Positions 11,040-19,367 are shown, counted from the stretch's first letter. The stretch: 56,620 nucleotides of DNA from an uncultured Eubacteriales bacterium (GCA_905207235.1 CAJLKN010000013.1:1-56620); one strand, 5' to 3'. The notes: generated from the sequence alone by a model not told the origin. Numbers and translations: made by a program.

Positions 11040-12242
11040 TTATCCTCTTATTACGGGAATTTTAACTTTTTTACCTTTCCCCCGCGGGGCGGGTGAATTT
11101 TTACGCCGCATAAAACCTGCGCAAAAACACAGGCACTCTCCCGCGGCGACGAGGGGCGCAACGATATTGCAGCAGATGTAGTCGGCGGCGGAATAGTCCG
11201 CGCCAAGAGAAAATGGCAGCCCTAGCGCAAAAAAGCACACGCACAGGGCGAGCGCCGCCGCGGGCGGCGAAAATGACGAAGAAAGTCTGACGTAAGCGGG
11301 GCGCGCGAGCGACAGCGCGGATACGAACGCCGTCAGCGCAAGCACGGCATAAAAGGCGCTTCCGACAGCGCCCGCAACCTCACCTTCGCCGAACGCCGCC
11401 TGGAGCGCTGCGGGAAATATTTCGAAGGCGTTGTCTATGCCCGAACCGCTTATGCCGTCGAGCATTCCGCAGCCGTAAGCCAACGTAAGCGTTGCGACGG
11501 AGGACAACAGTCCGCCAGCAATATTTGCAAAAATTATTATTGCGGCAAAGCGCAAAGGTTTGGCGCCGTTTGGCATATCCGCCGCAAACGAAGGCATAAC
11601 CCCAGCCGCCAGCGAAAGAGAAAGGAGCGCCTGACCGAGCGCCGCCGTCCAGAGTTTTACCTGCGTAAACAGCGAAAAGTTTACGCTGAAAATAAGCGCG
11701 AGCGCCTGCATCGATTGCTCGTTCATCAGCCCGCGCACCGCAAGGGCAATAAAAAAAGCCGTTTGCAGACATACGGACGCGGCGGCAATTTTTGCGCGCT
11801 TTTCCGACGCGCGCGTCAGAAAAAATGCAAGCGCAAGGCAGCACAGCGCGGCGAAAAAGGGCGTTGCCGCGGGGATATCTGACGGGTAACCGTAATTTAT
11901 GCTGCCGTAAAAGGTGCATGCCCGCACGGCGAGCAGGGATATAATCGTAATATAATACACGACTATCGCCGCCGAATTGAGGCACGCGGCATCCCCCACC
12001 GCTTTGCCCGCGCGGCAATACCTTTTTAGCAAATGCGAAAACGGTCGGCGGGTTGTTCTGCCCGCCGCGAGCTCTGCATATAAAAGGGGCAATGCAAATA
12101 CCGCAAGCACCAGAACATAGGCTATGACGAAAGCTCCGCCGTAAAATAAACACAGCGCGGGGAAGCGCAGGGTGTTACCCAGCCCGAACGCCGCGCCGAG
12201 CGCGGTGAATATGAATTGTGCTCCGCCCTTGCAATCTTTCAC
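11040..12242 (-). CDS. Sodium:neurotransmitter symporter (NSS) family transporter
   Basis: Hydrophobic protein of about 11-12 membrane segments. The N-terminus has the NSS signature in diverged form (GAAFGLGNTLRFP followed by YGGAFV and an LPLLYAELAAGR helix), which forms the sodium and substrate site in LeuT. Probably a Na+-coupled amino-acid importer. At 400 residues it is shorter than the usual 440-510. The start is a GTG with no visible ribosome site; I kept it because the first helix begins within ten residues and no better start precedes it. Ends convergent with the GT4 gene. Confidence 0.8.
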   Translation of the reverse strand: MKDCKGGAQFIFTALGAAFGLGNTLRFPALCLFYGGAFVIAYVLVLAVFALPLLYAELAAGRTTRRPFSHLLKRYCRAGKAVGDAACLNSAAIVVYYITIISLLAVRACTFYGSINYGYPSDIPAATPFFAALCCLALAFFLTRASEKRAKIAAASVCLQTAFFIALAVRGLMNEQSMQALALIFSVNFSLFTQVKLWTAALGQALLSLSLAAGVMPSFAADMPNGAKPLRFAAIIIFANIAGGLLSSVATLTLAYGCGMLDGISGSGIDNAFEIFPAALQAAFGEGEVAGAVGSAFYAVLALTAFVSALSLARPAYVRLSSSFSPPAAALALCVCFFALGLPFSLGADYSAADYICCNIVAPLVAAGECLCFCAGFMRRKNSPAPRGKGKKVKIPVIRG

Positions 12243-12288
12243 ACTTATATATTTATTTTGAGCGGATAAAAGTATGACTTAAACATAA

Positions 12289-12320
12289 CGCCGCCCGACC
12301 GCATAAGCGGTCGGGCGGCG
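12289..12320 (-). terminator. Hairpin after the degV-like gene
   Basis: A perfect 14-bp stem with an ATAA loop lies 62 bp beyond the stop codon of the DegV gene, followed on the minus strand by a T-rich TTATGTTT. Confidence 0.65.
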
Positions 12321-12381
12321 TTTATCTGATTATAAAATTTTAGTTTTGAAGCGATTAAATGTAATTTTTATACTAAACCCA

Positions 12382-13272
12382 TCAGATGGTGCGCTTGTCC
12401 GAGCTGAAATAGAAGAGCGCCACGCAGCCGGGACCGGTGTGCGAACCTATAACCGTGCCTATATTGTTTATTTCCACCTTGCCGCAAAGAGAGGGGAAAT
12501 TTCCCTCGATGAGCGAAGCGAGGGCTTGCGCGTCGGGCAGCACTCTGGAATGAGAAATATAGCACTTTCCCGAATAATCCTGTCCGCCCTGCGCCTGCTC
12601 GCACATAATATTGAAAAGCTCCCTTATAGCCTTCTTTTTGCCGAGCGCCTTTTTGCGGACAATGAGTTTGCCTTCGCTGTTCACGTCCATTACGGGGCAT
12701 ATATTGAGCATCGAACCGAATGCCGCCGCCGTTGCGGAAATTCTTCCGCCGCGCTTGAAGTGTTGAAGATTTGTGGAAAAGAACCAGTGGCGAAGGCGAA
12801 GTTTGTTGTTTTCGAGCCATGCGGCAAGTTCGTCCATGCCCATTCCGCCATTTTTAAGTTCTACGGCTTTATCGACGAGCAGTCCGTAACCCGACGAAGC
12901 GGCGAGGGAATCTACGAGGATGATTTTTCTGTCCTTATAGTCCTTTTCTATTTCGGCTTTCGCCAGCTTTGCCGAGGTGTATCCGCCTGAAAGTCCCGAC
13001 GAAAATTCTATGTGCAGAATGTCTTCGCCGCCGTCGAGAATGGGCTTCCAGAGAGCGATGAGCTCCGCGGGAGTTACCTGCGAGGTGGTGGGCATTGCCC
13101 CTGCGTCTATTTTGCCGTAAAATTCTTCGGGCGTGGAAGTTGAATAAAGGTCGTCGAGGTAATCGACGCCGTCGATTATATAATGATATTTTGCGAAGGG
13201 CACGCCGAGCGAATTGAGATGCCCGGCAGACAAATCGCAGGTGGAACAACACGTAATTTTATACTGTGCCAT
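12382..13272 (-). CDS. DegV family fatty-acid-binding protein
   Basis: DegV-fold protein of 296 residues. Family landmarks are the N-terminal beta strand with CSTCDLS, the TSQVTPAEL motif, IEFSSGLSGGYTSA and the DSLAASSGYG segment; the last two line the buried fatty-acid pocket in known structures. In Firmicutes these proteins (FakB) deliver exogenous fatty acid to the kinase FakA, but many paralogues have no assigned partner and no fakA is visible here. Good ribosome site (GGAGG) and promoter; appears monocistronic. Confidence 0.88.
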   Translation of the reverse strand: MAQYKITCCSTCDLSAGHLNSLGVPFAKYHYIIDGVDYLDDLYSTSTPEEFYGKIDAGAMPTTSQVTPAELIALWKPILDGGEDILHIEFSSGLSGGYTSAKLAKAEIEKDYKDRKIILVDSLAASSGYGLLVDKAVELKNGGMGMDELAAWLENNKLRLRHWFFSTNLQHFKRGGRISATAAAFGSMLNICPVMDVNSEGKLIVRKKALGKKKAIRELFNIMCEQAQGGQDYSGKCYISHSRVLPDAQALASLIEGNFPSLCGKVEINNIGTVIGSHTGPGCVALFYFSSDKRTI

Positions 13273-13324
13273 ACTATACCTCCGTTGCGCGCCGCGGGGC
13301 GCAAAAAATTTTTTTTACAGACAA

Positions 13325-13353
13325 AGTTTACAAAAGCGGCAAAATAAAGTCAA
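13325..13353 (-). promoter_or_regulatory. Predicted promoter of the degV-like gene
   Basis: Minus-strand TTGACT (13348-13353), 17-bp spacer, TAAACT (13325-13330). The leader of about 45 nt carries a short G+C-rich hairpin before the ribosome site. Confidence 0.7.
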
Positions 13354-13402
13354 TAAAAAGTAAAACGCTTTAAATCTACGATTTAACCGCACACTCTACT
13401 AT

Positions 13403-13435
13403 AAAAAAAAGCCGCTCTACCGTCGGTAGAGCGGC
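13403..13435 (-). terminator. Rho-independent terminator of rex
   Basis: An 11-bp stem (GCCGCTCTACC and complement) with a 3-nt loop, followed on the minus strand by eight T residues, 11 bp past the rex stop codon. Confidence 0.93.
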
Positions 13436-13446
13436 TGAAAAGTCTT

Positions 13447-14064
13447 TTACAGCATAGCCGCAAGCACTGCGAGATTTGCCGCGACGTCCATATTTATAAC
13501 CTTGACTTCTTCGCCGAGATTGAGCTGAACGGGAGCAAAGTTGAGTATAGCCTTAATGCCCGCGTTTTTGAGCTGTTCGCCCACCTCTTTCGCCGCGGCG
13601 GCAGGCACGGCAACAATCGCCAGAACGGCGCCCGCGCGGGCGCAACCTTCGGCGAGGTCCCTGACGTCGAGCACGGGTTTCCCCGAAATAAATGTGCCTA
13701 TCTTTGCAGGGTCGCTGTCGAACGCGACGGGGACTTCGAAGCCGTAATGCTCAAACCCGCCGTAGCTTAAAAGCGCGCTGCCCAGTCCGCCCGCGCCTAT
13801 GATAACGGCAGTCTTGCGCGCATTTACGCACAAAAATTCTTCAAGCGCGGCTATCAGCTCCGTGCGGGGATAGCCGACTTTGGGTCTGCCCGCGCAGCCC
13901 GTGTAGGCGAGATCCTTCCTGACGAGCACTTCGCCGAAACCGAGCGCATGCGCTATCCTTCCCGAAGATATAAAATTGTTGTTGTCGTCGTCGGGCAGCC
14001 CGCGCAGATAATTGAGATAAACGGGCAGTCTCTGCAACGAAAAGACAGGGATATCTTTGTTCAT
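13447..14064 (-). CDS. rex: Redox-sensing transcriptional repressor Rex
   Basis: Dimeric NADH-sensing repressor. N-terminal winged helix (about residues 1-75, with SSGRIAHALGFGEVLVRKDL and the conserved GRPKVGYP linker), then a Rossmann domain with GAGGLGSAL (NAD-binding) and C-terminal swap helix. The ATG at 14064 (205 aa) has AAAGGAA at good spacing and is preferred to an upstream GTG. Lies 34 bp after a ROK kinase, so the two are likely co-transcribed. Its probable targets are fermentative and hydrogenase genes; one candidate operator is seen upstream of nrdD. Confidence 0.93.
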   Translation of the reverse strand: MNKDIPVFSLQRLPVYLNYLRGLPDDDNNNFISSGRIAHALGFGEVLVRKDLAYTGCAGRPKVGYPRTELIAALEEFLCVNARKTAVIIGAGGLGSALLSYGGFEHYGFEVPVAFDSDPAKIGTFISGKPVLDVRDLAEGCARAGAVLAIVAVPAAAAKEVGEQLKNAGIKAILNFAPVQLNLGEEVKVINMDVAANLAVLAAML

Positions 14065-14098
14065 ATATTTCCTTTCGCGCCCTTTGGGCACAGTTTTT

Positions 14099-15037
14099 TT
14101 ACTTATTCATGGCAAGCGCGGCCGCACCCAGACAGCCCGCCTTATTGCCGAGAGAAGCCGTTACGACCTCCACTCTGGCATAATCGTTTCCGCCGAAAAT
14201 TTTTTTGTCCATAATCTCCTGCAAGGGCTTTGTAAGTTTTTCGCCCTGCGCCGCAACTCCGCCGCCCAGCATTATTACTTCGGGACGGAAAATATTTGCA
14301 AGGTTCACAAGTCCGCAACCGAGATATTTTATGTACCAATCGACGACTTCCTTCGCCGCGGCATCGCTTTCCATAAAGTCGAAAGCCGTTCTGCCCGTGC
14401 AATCGCGCGAGGTGTATTTGCCCCACATCGCAGAATTCTTTGCCGCCTCCATCGCATTGCGCGTGCGGCGCATAAGCGCCGTCGCCGAAGAGTAAACTTC
14501 AAAACAGCCCCTCCTGCCGCAAGTACATTTGTCGCCGTTGGTTTCTATCACCATATGACCTATTTCCGCGCCTGCGGACATGTTGCCCTCGAACAGTTTG
14601 CCGTTTAAAATTATTCCGCCGCCGACGCCTGTTCCGAGCGTTACCAGTATGGAATTTTTATGGTGCTTGCCCGCGCCGAACCTGGCTTCGCCCAAAGCCG
14701 CCGCATTTGCGTCGTTTGTCATCCTGACTTCTGTTCCCAGGCGCTTTTTAAGCTCTTCGCCGAGGGGAAAATCGCGAAGATTGAGGTTGCCCGCAAATTT
14801 TACAGTGCCCGTCTGAGCATTTATCATGCCGGGGCAGCCGACGCCCACTCCGCTGAGCTCACCTTCGATGCCCGAACGCACCTTTTCGCACAGTGCGGCA
14901 ATATTATCGCATACAGCAATACCGCCGCGCTGACTTTCGGTAGGGCAGTTAGCTTCGCTGAGCACCCTTCCCCTCACCGTTATGCACATTGCCTTTATTG
15001 TCGCTCCGCCGATATCTATGCCGAGATAATATTTCAT
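14099..15037 (-). CDS. ROK-family sugar kinase, probable glucokinase
   Basis: ROK-family kinase that phosphorylates glucose or a related hexose with ATP. Visible: ATP-binding DIGGATIKA, the NDANAAALGE segment with the catalytic Asp, GTGVGGGII, and the zinc site with HMVIETNG and CTCGRRGCFE (Cys-rich CXCGXXGCXE motif). 312 residues fits glucokinases of Firmicutes. ATG at 15037 is preferred to a TTG nine bases upstream because GGAG is then correctly spaced. First gene of a kinase-rex pair, linking sugar entry to redox control. Confidence 0.9.
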   Translation of the reverse strand: MKYYLGIDIGGATIKAMCITVRGRVLSEANCPTESQRGGIAVCDNIAALCEKVRSGIEGELSGVGVGCPGMINAQTGTVKFAGNLNLRDFPLGEELKKRLGTEVRMTNDANAAALGEARFGAGKHHKNSILVTLGTGVGGGIILNGKLFEGNMSAGAEIGHMVIETNGDKCTCGRRGCFEVYSSATALMRRTRNAMEAAKNSAMWGKYTSRDCTGRTAFDFMESDAAAKEVVDWYIKYLGCGLVNLANIFRPEVIMLGGGVAAQGEKLTKPLQEIMDKKIFGGNDYARVEVVTASLGNKAGCLGAAALAMNK

Positions 15038-15078
15038 AATACTCAATCTCCGTGCAAAAATAATAATTCTTATATATA

Positions 15079-15107
15079 ATTTTATTACAAACGGAGCTAA
15101 CTGTCAA
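15079..15107 (-). promoter_or_regulatory. Predicted promoter of the ROK kinase-rex operon
   Basis: Minus-strand TTGACA (15102-15107), 17 bp, TAAAAT (15079-15084). No Rex-type palindrome overlaps it, so autoregulation is not evident. Confidence 0.78.
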
Positions 15108-15126
15108 TACCGACCGACAAATTTTT

Positions 15127-15154
15127 AACGCCGCGACGGAACCGTCGCGGCGTT
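15127..15154 (-). terminator. Stem-loop after dut
   Basis: A perfect 13-bp stem with a 2-nt centre begins 8 bp past the dut stop. The downstream minus-strand bases are A-rich rather than T-rich, so this is not a textbook terminator. Confidence 0.5.
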
Positions 15155-15161
15155 ATATGCT

Positions 15162-15599
15162 TTATTTTGTGCCCGTCGAACCGAAACCGCCCTCTCCGCG
15201 GACGGTTGAGGAAAGCTCTTCCGCTTCCTCGAACTGCGCCGTAATATAGGGCGCTATGACGAGCTGGGCTATTCTTTCCCCGTCGGAAATTGTCTGCGGA
15301 TCGTCGCCGTGATTGTGCAGCGCGACTTTGACTTCGCCGCGATAATCGCAATCGACAACGCCGACTTTATTCGCGGGCGCAAGCCCCTTTTTTGAAGCCA
15401 GCCCGCTGCGGGCATAAATAAGTCCCGCATATCCCACGGGCAATTCTATCGCAAGCCCGGTGGGTATCATTACGGTTTTATGAGGCTGAATGGTTACGTC
15501 GCCGTCCGTGCAGGCGCAAAGGTCGGCGCCCGCGGCATACTCGCTGCCATAGACGGGAAGGTGAGCTTTTGAATTGAGTTTTTTTACGTTGACTTTCAT
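15162..15599 (-). CDS. dut: Deoxyuridine 5'-triphosphate nucleotidohydrolase
   Basis: Trimeric dUTPase that hydrolyses dUTP to dUMP and keeps uracil out of DNA. All five motifs are visible: AGADLCA (I), ARSGLASKKG (II), GVVDCDYRGEV (III, with catalytic Asp), ERIAQLVIAP (IV) and the C-terminal GEGGFGSTG arm (V). 145 residues is typical. It lies just downstream of nrdG/nrdD on the same strand, grouping nucleotide metabolism, but has its own 136-bp leader region. Confidence 0.96.
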   Translation of the reverse strand: MKVNVKKLNSKAHLPVYGSEYAAGADLCACTDGDVTIQPHKTVMIPTGLAIELPVGYAGLIYARSGLASKKGLAPANKVGVVDCDYRGEVKVALHNHGDDPQTISDGERIAQLVIAPYITAQFEEAEELSSTVRGEGGFGSTGTK

Positions 15600-15735
15600 C
15601 TTTTTCCTCGCGTAAATATTTATAAGCCCTTTTCAGCCCGCAAGCCGCACACTCTTTTTTAAAATAGACAAAAAATTCGCGCAGGACTTTTATAAAATTT
15701 TAAATTGATGCGGCAATATTCAGCGGCAAACGCCT

Positions 15736-16269
15736 TTATACGACGGTCTCTTCGTCCCACAGAACAACGTCGTCGGCGGCGAGGCTCTGCTGAACGAGTA
15801 TCGTCCTCTGATTGGATGAGCCCTTGAATTTGAGATTTAAATCTTTTAGTTCCTCTACAAACCTTCCGTCGACTAAAACGTCGAGGCAGGAAAGCATGTC
15901 CATTACGAGCGAAAGATCGCCAAGTCTGCCCGTGAGCAGGTCGGCTTCATAGTCGTAGCCCGTGAAGCACCAGAAAGATTTGTCGGGATAACGCGCACGC
16001 AACCTCTTTAAAAAGGGCGCGAGCACTTTCTGATTTTCGGGTTCGAAGGGGTCGCCGCCGAGCAGCGTGAAGCCCTTAATATAGTCGGGCTCAAGCCCTT
16101 TTATTATTTTTTCCTCCACCTCGGGAGTGAAAGGTTCGCCGTAGTTGAAATCCCACGTTTCGGGATTGAAGCAGCCCTTGCAATGGTTGCGGCAACCGCT
16201 GACGTACAGCGATACGCGCACTCCGGGACCGTTGGATATATCATACCATTTGATAGTTGCGTAATTCAT
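15736..16269 (-). CDS. nrdG: Anaerobic ribonucleotide reductase activase NrdG
   Basis: Radical SAM enzyme that uses a [4Fe-4S] cluster and S-adenosylmethionine to place the glycyl radical on NrdD. The cluster motif is the family's CX3CX2C (Cys26, Cys30, Cys33), followed by LLGGDPFEPEN, the glycine-rich SAM-binding segment. 177 residues is normal. Lies 108 bp downstream of nrdD with a strong hairpin between, which may give lower expression of the activase than of the reductase. Confidence 0.94.
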   Translation of the reverse strand: MNYATIKWYDISNGPGVRVSLYVSGCRNHCKGCFNPETWDFNYGEPFTPEVEEKIIKGLEPDYIKGFTLLGGDPFEPENQKVLAPFLKRLRARYPDKSFWCFTGYDYEADLLTGRLGDLSLVMDMLSCLDVLVDGRFVEELKDLNLKFKGSSNQRTILVQQSLAADDVVLWDEETVV

Positions 16270-16326
16270 AAAAATATTTCAAAAGGCTTTGCGCCCGCAC
16301 AAAAAAAGCTTTTCCGCTCTGTCGTT

Positions 16327-16358
16327 TACCGCCGCGGCAGATACCTGCCGCGGCGGTA
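16327..16358 (-). other. Intercistronic hairpin between nrdD and nrdG
   Basis: A perfect 14-bp stem with a 4-nt loop and no T-tract, placed 20 bp after the nrdD stop. Likely an mRNA-stability or partial-termination element that sets the NrdD:NrdG ratio; this is inference. Confidence 0.6.
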
Positions 16359-16377
16359 AAAATGATTGCTGTTAAGA

Positions 16378-18504
16378 TTAAAGATGTAATACTCTGGCTT
16401 TTATTTCCTTGGTCTTGCCGACGTTCCAGAAGTTTTCGCCGAGGTATCCGCAGGTGCGGCGGGTAACGTTCATCTTGCGCTGGTCTTTGTTGTGGCAGAT
16501 GGGGCATTCCCATTCGTTGTTATCGTTGATGATAATCTCGCCGTCGAAGCCGCATACGTGGCAGTAGTCCGACTTGGTGTTGAATTCGGCGTACTGGATG
16601 TTGTCGTAAATGAACCTTACGACGTCCTCCATAGCGGTGAGGTTGTTGCGCATATTGGGGATTTCGATATAGGAAATCGCGCCGCCGGAAGATATCTGCT
16701 GGAACTGGCTTTCGAACTTGAATTTGGAGAACGCATCTATCTTTTCGCGCACATCGACGTGATAGCTGTTGGTGTAATAGCCCTTGTCCGTTACGTCGGG
16801 AATGGTGCCGAAACGCTCCTTATCTATCCTTGCGAAGCGGTAGCAGAGGCTCTCTGCGGGAGTGCCGTAAAGACCGAAGCCTATGCCCGTCTCCTTCTTC
16901 CACTTTTCGCAATGGTCGCGCAGGGTGCGCATAACTTTGAGCGCGAATTTAAGTCCTTCGGGATCGGTGTGCGAAACGCCCTTGACGAGCTTTGTAACTT
17001 CGTAAAGACCTATATATCCGAGCGAAATGGTCGAGTAGCCGTTGAGCAGATACTTGTCTATCTTTTCGCCCTTGTCGAGGCGCGCTATAGCGCCGTACTG
17101 CCAGTGAACGGGGGATACGTCCGAAAGAGTGCCCATGAGCGCGTTGTGGCGAACCATGAGTGCGTCATAGCAGAGCTGCAATCTTTCTTCGAGGATTTCC
17201 CAGAACTTCTTTTCGTCGCCCTTTGCGAGTATGCCGCACTGGGGAAGATTTATGGAAACTACGCCCTGATTGAAGCGGCCTTCGAATTTGTAATTGCCGT
17301 TTTCATCCTTCCAGGGGGACAGGAAGGAACGGCAGCCCATGGGCGAGAATACGTTGCCTTCGTAATTTTCGCGCATTTTCTTTGCCGAAATATAGTCGGG
17401 ATAGAGGCGCTTTGAAGAGCACTTTACGGCAAGTTTTGTAAGGTAGTCGTACTTGCCGCCTTTGAGGCAGTTGTTCTCGTCGAGCACGTAAATGAGCTTG
17501 GGGAACGCGGGCGTAACGTAAACGCCCACTTCGTTCTTTATGCCCTGATAACGCTGACGGAGAATTTCCTCTATAATCATAGCGTTTTCTTCGATATACT
17601 CGTCCTTTTCGTCGAGATACATGAAGAGCGTTACGAAAGGCGACTGTCCGTTGGTCGTCATAAGGGTGTTTATCTGATACTGTATGGTCTGAACGCCCGC
17701 TTTAAGCTCATCTTTAAGGCGCATTTCGACTATCTGATTTTTCTCTTCTTCGGGAATTTTATCGCCGAATTTTTCATCGCACTGCTTCTTGTATTTTTCG
17801 CGGGTGAGGCGAAGATATTTGCCGAGGTGCGCGACGTTTACAGACTGTCCGCCATACTGCGAAGAAGCGACGGAAGCGATTATCTGCGTAACTATGGTGC
17901 AGGCAACCTGGAACGACTTGGGGCTTTCAATCATCTTGCCGTTCATAACCGTGCCGTTATCGAGCATGTCCTTGATGTTTACAAGGCAGCAGTTGAAAAT
18001 GGGTTGAAGGAAATAATCGGCGTCGTGAAAGTGAATTGCACCCTCGTCGTGAGCCTTGGAGATGTACTCGGGCAGAAGAATTCTGCGAGTGAGGTCCTTG
18101 GAAACTTCGCCCGCGATGAGGTCGCGCTGGGTGGAAGCCGTGCGCGCGTTTTTGTTGGAGTTCTCCTCCATAACGTCCTTGTTGGCGTTTTTGATGAGCG
18201 AAAGTATGCTCTCGTCCGTGGTGTTCGCCTTGCGGATGAGCGCGCGCTCATAGCGGTAGAGAATATATGACTTCATCAGCTGATATTTCTGAAGTTCCAT
18301 CAGCTTCTCTTCCACCATATCCTGAATGTCTTCGACGAGCAGACGCGTTCTGTGGCGTCCCGCTATATCGTCAACTATCTTTTCTATCTGGGCATCGTCT
18401 ATTCTGTCCTCGAAATCGACAGACTCGTTGGCTTTCTTTATAGCCGTCGCTATCTTGCTTCTGTCGAAATCTACGGTCGTGCCGTCTCTTTTTATAACCT
18501 TCAT
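16378..18504 (-). CDS. nrdD: Anaerobic ribonucleoside-triphosphate reductase NrdD
   Basis: Class III reductase that makes dNTPs without oxygen. N-terminal ATP cone (about residues 1-90, starting KVIKRDGTTVDFD) for allosteric control, central barrel, and a C-terminal zinc site (CHVCG and CPICHN) followed by the glycyl-radical loop RRTCGYLG with Gly686. 708 residues matches the family. The promoter region upstream carries repeated NrdR-like boxes. Activated by NrdG encoded downstream. GAGAGG ribosome site supports this start. Confidence 0.97.
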   Translation of the reverse strand: MKVIKRDGTTVDFDRSKIATAIKKANESVDFEDRIDDAQIEKIVDDIAGRHRTRLLVEDIQDMVEEKLMELQKYQLMKSYILYRYERALIRKANTTDESILSLIKNANKDVMEENSNKNARTASTQRDLIAGEVSKDLTRRILLPEYISKAHDEGAIHFHDADYFLQPIFNCCLVNIKDMLDNGTVMNGKMIESPKSFQVACTIVTQIIASVASSQYGGQSVNVAHLGKYLRLTREKYKKQCDEKFGDKIPEEEKNQIVEMRLKDELKAGVQTIQYQINTLMTTNGQSPFVTLFMYLDEKDEYIEENAMIIEEILRQRYQGIKNEVGVYVTPAFPKLIYVLDENNCLKGGKYDYLTKLAVKCSSKRLYPDYISAKKMRENYEGNVFSPMGCRSFLSPWKDENGNYKFEGRFNQGVVSINLPQCGILAKGDEKKFWEILEERLQLCYDALMVRHNALMGTLSDVSPVHWQYGAIARLDKGEKIDKYLLNGYSTISLGYIGLYEVTKLVKGVSHTDPEGLKFALKVMRTLRDHCEKWKKETGIGFGLYGTPAESLCYRFARIDKERFGTIPDVTDKGYYTNSYHVDVREKIDAFSKFKFESQFQQISSGGAISYIEIPNMRNNLTAMEDVVRFIYDNIQYAEFNTKSDYCHVCGFDGEIIINDNNEWECPICHNKDQRKMNVTRRTCGYLGENFWNVGKTKEIKARVLHL

Positions 18505-18593
18505 TTTCTCTACCTCTCTTCCGCGCGGTTGCGCGGAATACTGTTTATTATCTTTGTCGCCCCCTTAACCGAGCGGAAAGTTCTACATATACT

Positions 18594-18622
18594 ATTTTAC
18601 GCCTTACCTTGTGTTTTGTCAA
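18594..18622 (-). promoter_or_regulatory. nrdD promoter P1
   Basis: Minus-strand TTGACA (18617-18622), 17-bp spacer, TAAAAT (18594-18599). Gives a leader of about 83 nt. A tandem pair of NrdR-like boxes begins 8 bp upstream of the -35 element; a degenerate third box (11 of 16) overlaps the spacer. Confidence 0.82.
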
Positions 18623-18630
18623 TATGCAAA

Positions 18631-18676
18631 ACACAATATATTGACAAATTTTTAGTTTATCCACAATAATTTGTGT
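18631..18676 (-). promoter_or_regulatory. Tandem NrdR-like boxes at P1
   Basis: Two 16-bp sites resembling the NrdR box ACACAATATATTGTGT: 18631-18646 (13 of 16) and 18661-18676 (13 of 16), 30 bp apart start to start, close to three helical turns as expected for NrdR. NrdR is the ATP/dATP-sensing repressor of ribonucleotide reductase genes; its gene is not in this window. Confidence 0.65.
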
Positions 18677-18745
18677 TTTGTCGATAAACTGCGCTCCGCG
18701 GCGGAGCGCCGCGCGAATGCGTCCTTTTCAGGCGACAGCTCAATT

Positions 18746-18775
18746 ATTATAACCTTGAAGGCGAGGCAAAGTCAA
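18746..18775 (-). promoter_or_regulatory. Upstream promoter P2, same direction as nrdD
   Basis: Minus-strand TTGACT (18770-18775), 18-bp spacer, TATAAT (18746-18751). If it reads into nrdD the leader would be about 235 nt and includes a strong hairpin at 18689-18707. NrdR-like boxes begin 8 bp upstream of its -35, the same spacing as at P1. Confidence 0.65.
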
Positions 18776-18783
18776 GTATTGTA

Positions 18784-18832
18784 ACACAACATATTGTATG
18801 AAAGTTTTTAACATTTTAACAATATATTGTGT
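18784..18832 (-). promoter_or_regulatory. Second tandem pair of NrdR-like boxes, at P2
   Basis: 18784-18799 (14 of 16 to ACACAATATATTGTGT) and 18817-18832 (14 of 16), 33 bp apart start to start. Together with the P1 pair this makes four good boxes within 202 bp. Confidence 0.62.
18805..18822 (-). promoter_or_regulatory. Candidate Rex operator
   Basis: Minus strand reads TTGTTAA-AATG-TTAAAAA, one mismatch from the clostridial Rex consensus TTGTTAA-N4-TTAACAA. It overlaps the distal NrdR-like box. The surrounding sequence is A+T-rich, so chance is possible. Confidence 0.4.
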
Positions 18833-18834
18833 AG

Positions 18835-18857
18835 AAGTGCGATTTTCCGCACTTTTT
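18835..18857 (+). terminator. Orphan hairpin with T-run, plus strand
   Basis: AAGTGCG/CGCACTT stem with a 6-nt loop followed by TTT. No gene on the plus strand ends here. It could end a short RNA or be incidental. Confidence 0.35.
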
Positions 18858-19261
18858 ATGCGATTTCGGCTCAAAAACGGCGTTTAATTGAAGATTATTG
18901 TCTTTTCTTATGCTGAAAGCAGCAAATCTGCCAGCTGAAAATAAAATTTTTTCACAATTCAGCGCAAATCGCGCGGGGGCATTTGTAAAACGATTTGCTT
19001 TTTCACAAAGTTTAAAGCGCATATTGCGCAGGGCGGTGAGCACGCGCTGCGGGAATACAGAGGCTTGCGGCAAAATATATTAATGTACGGGCGCGCGCAA
19101 CCATATAATTTAAGGGGCGTTGTTCGGGGGCGGGCATCCGATAAATTTTGCAACTTTTCTTTCGCGCGGCGGTCAGAAAAATAAAATGCGCAAAATGACA
19201 AACCCTCGCATTTTTGCGGCAGTTCAGCCCGAAACAGGGCGAAAAAAATTGAAAAAGGGTA
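18858..19261. other. Gene-free stretch upstream of hppA
   Basis: Between the nrdD control region and the hppA promoter. Open frames here are short, lack ribosome sites and resemble nothing I know. I recognise no riboswitch, small RNA or repeat. Confidence 0.5.
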
Positions 19262-19290
19262 TAGACAAGGCGGGTTTGCTCTGTTATAAT
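19262..19290 (+). promoter_or_regulatory. Predicted hppA promoter
   Basis: TAGACA (19262-19267), 17-bp spacer, TATAAT (19285-19290) with a TG-like extension. The leader is about 70 nt and ends in an AAGGAGAAG ribosome site. Confidence 0.78.
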
Positions 19291-19367
19291 GTAAAAGACG
19301 GAGTTTTGCCGAAAGCATTTTTTTGAGGTAAAAACCCCAGCCATATGATAAGGAGAAGAAAAGAAAA

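Noticed and set aside
18816..19073. 85-codon minus-strand frame between nrdD and hppA
   Set aside because: No ribosome site, overlaps NrdR-like boxes and the orphan hairpin, and the protein shows no family pattern.
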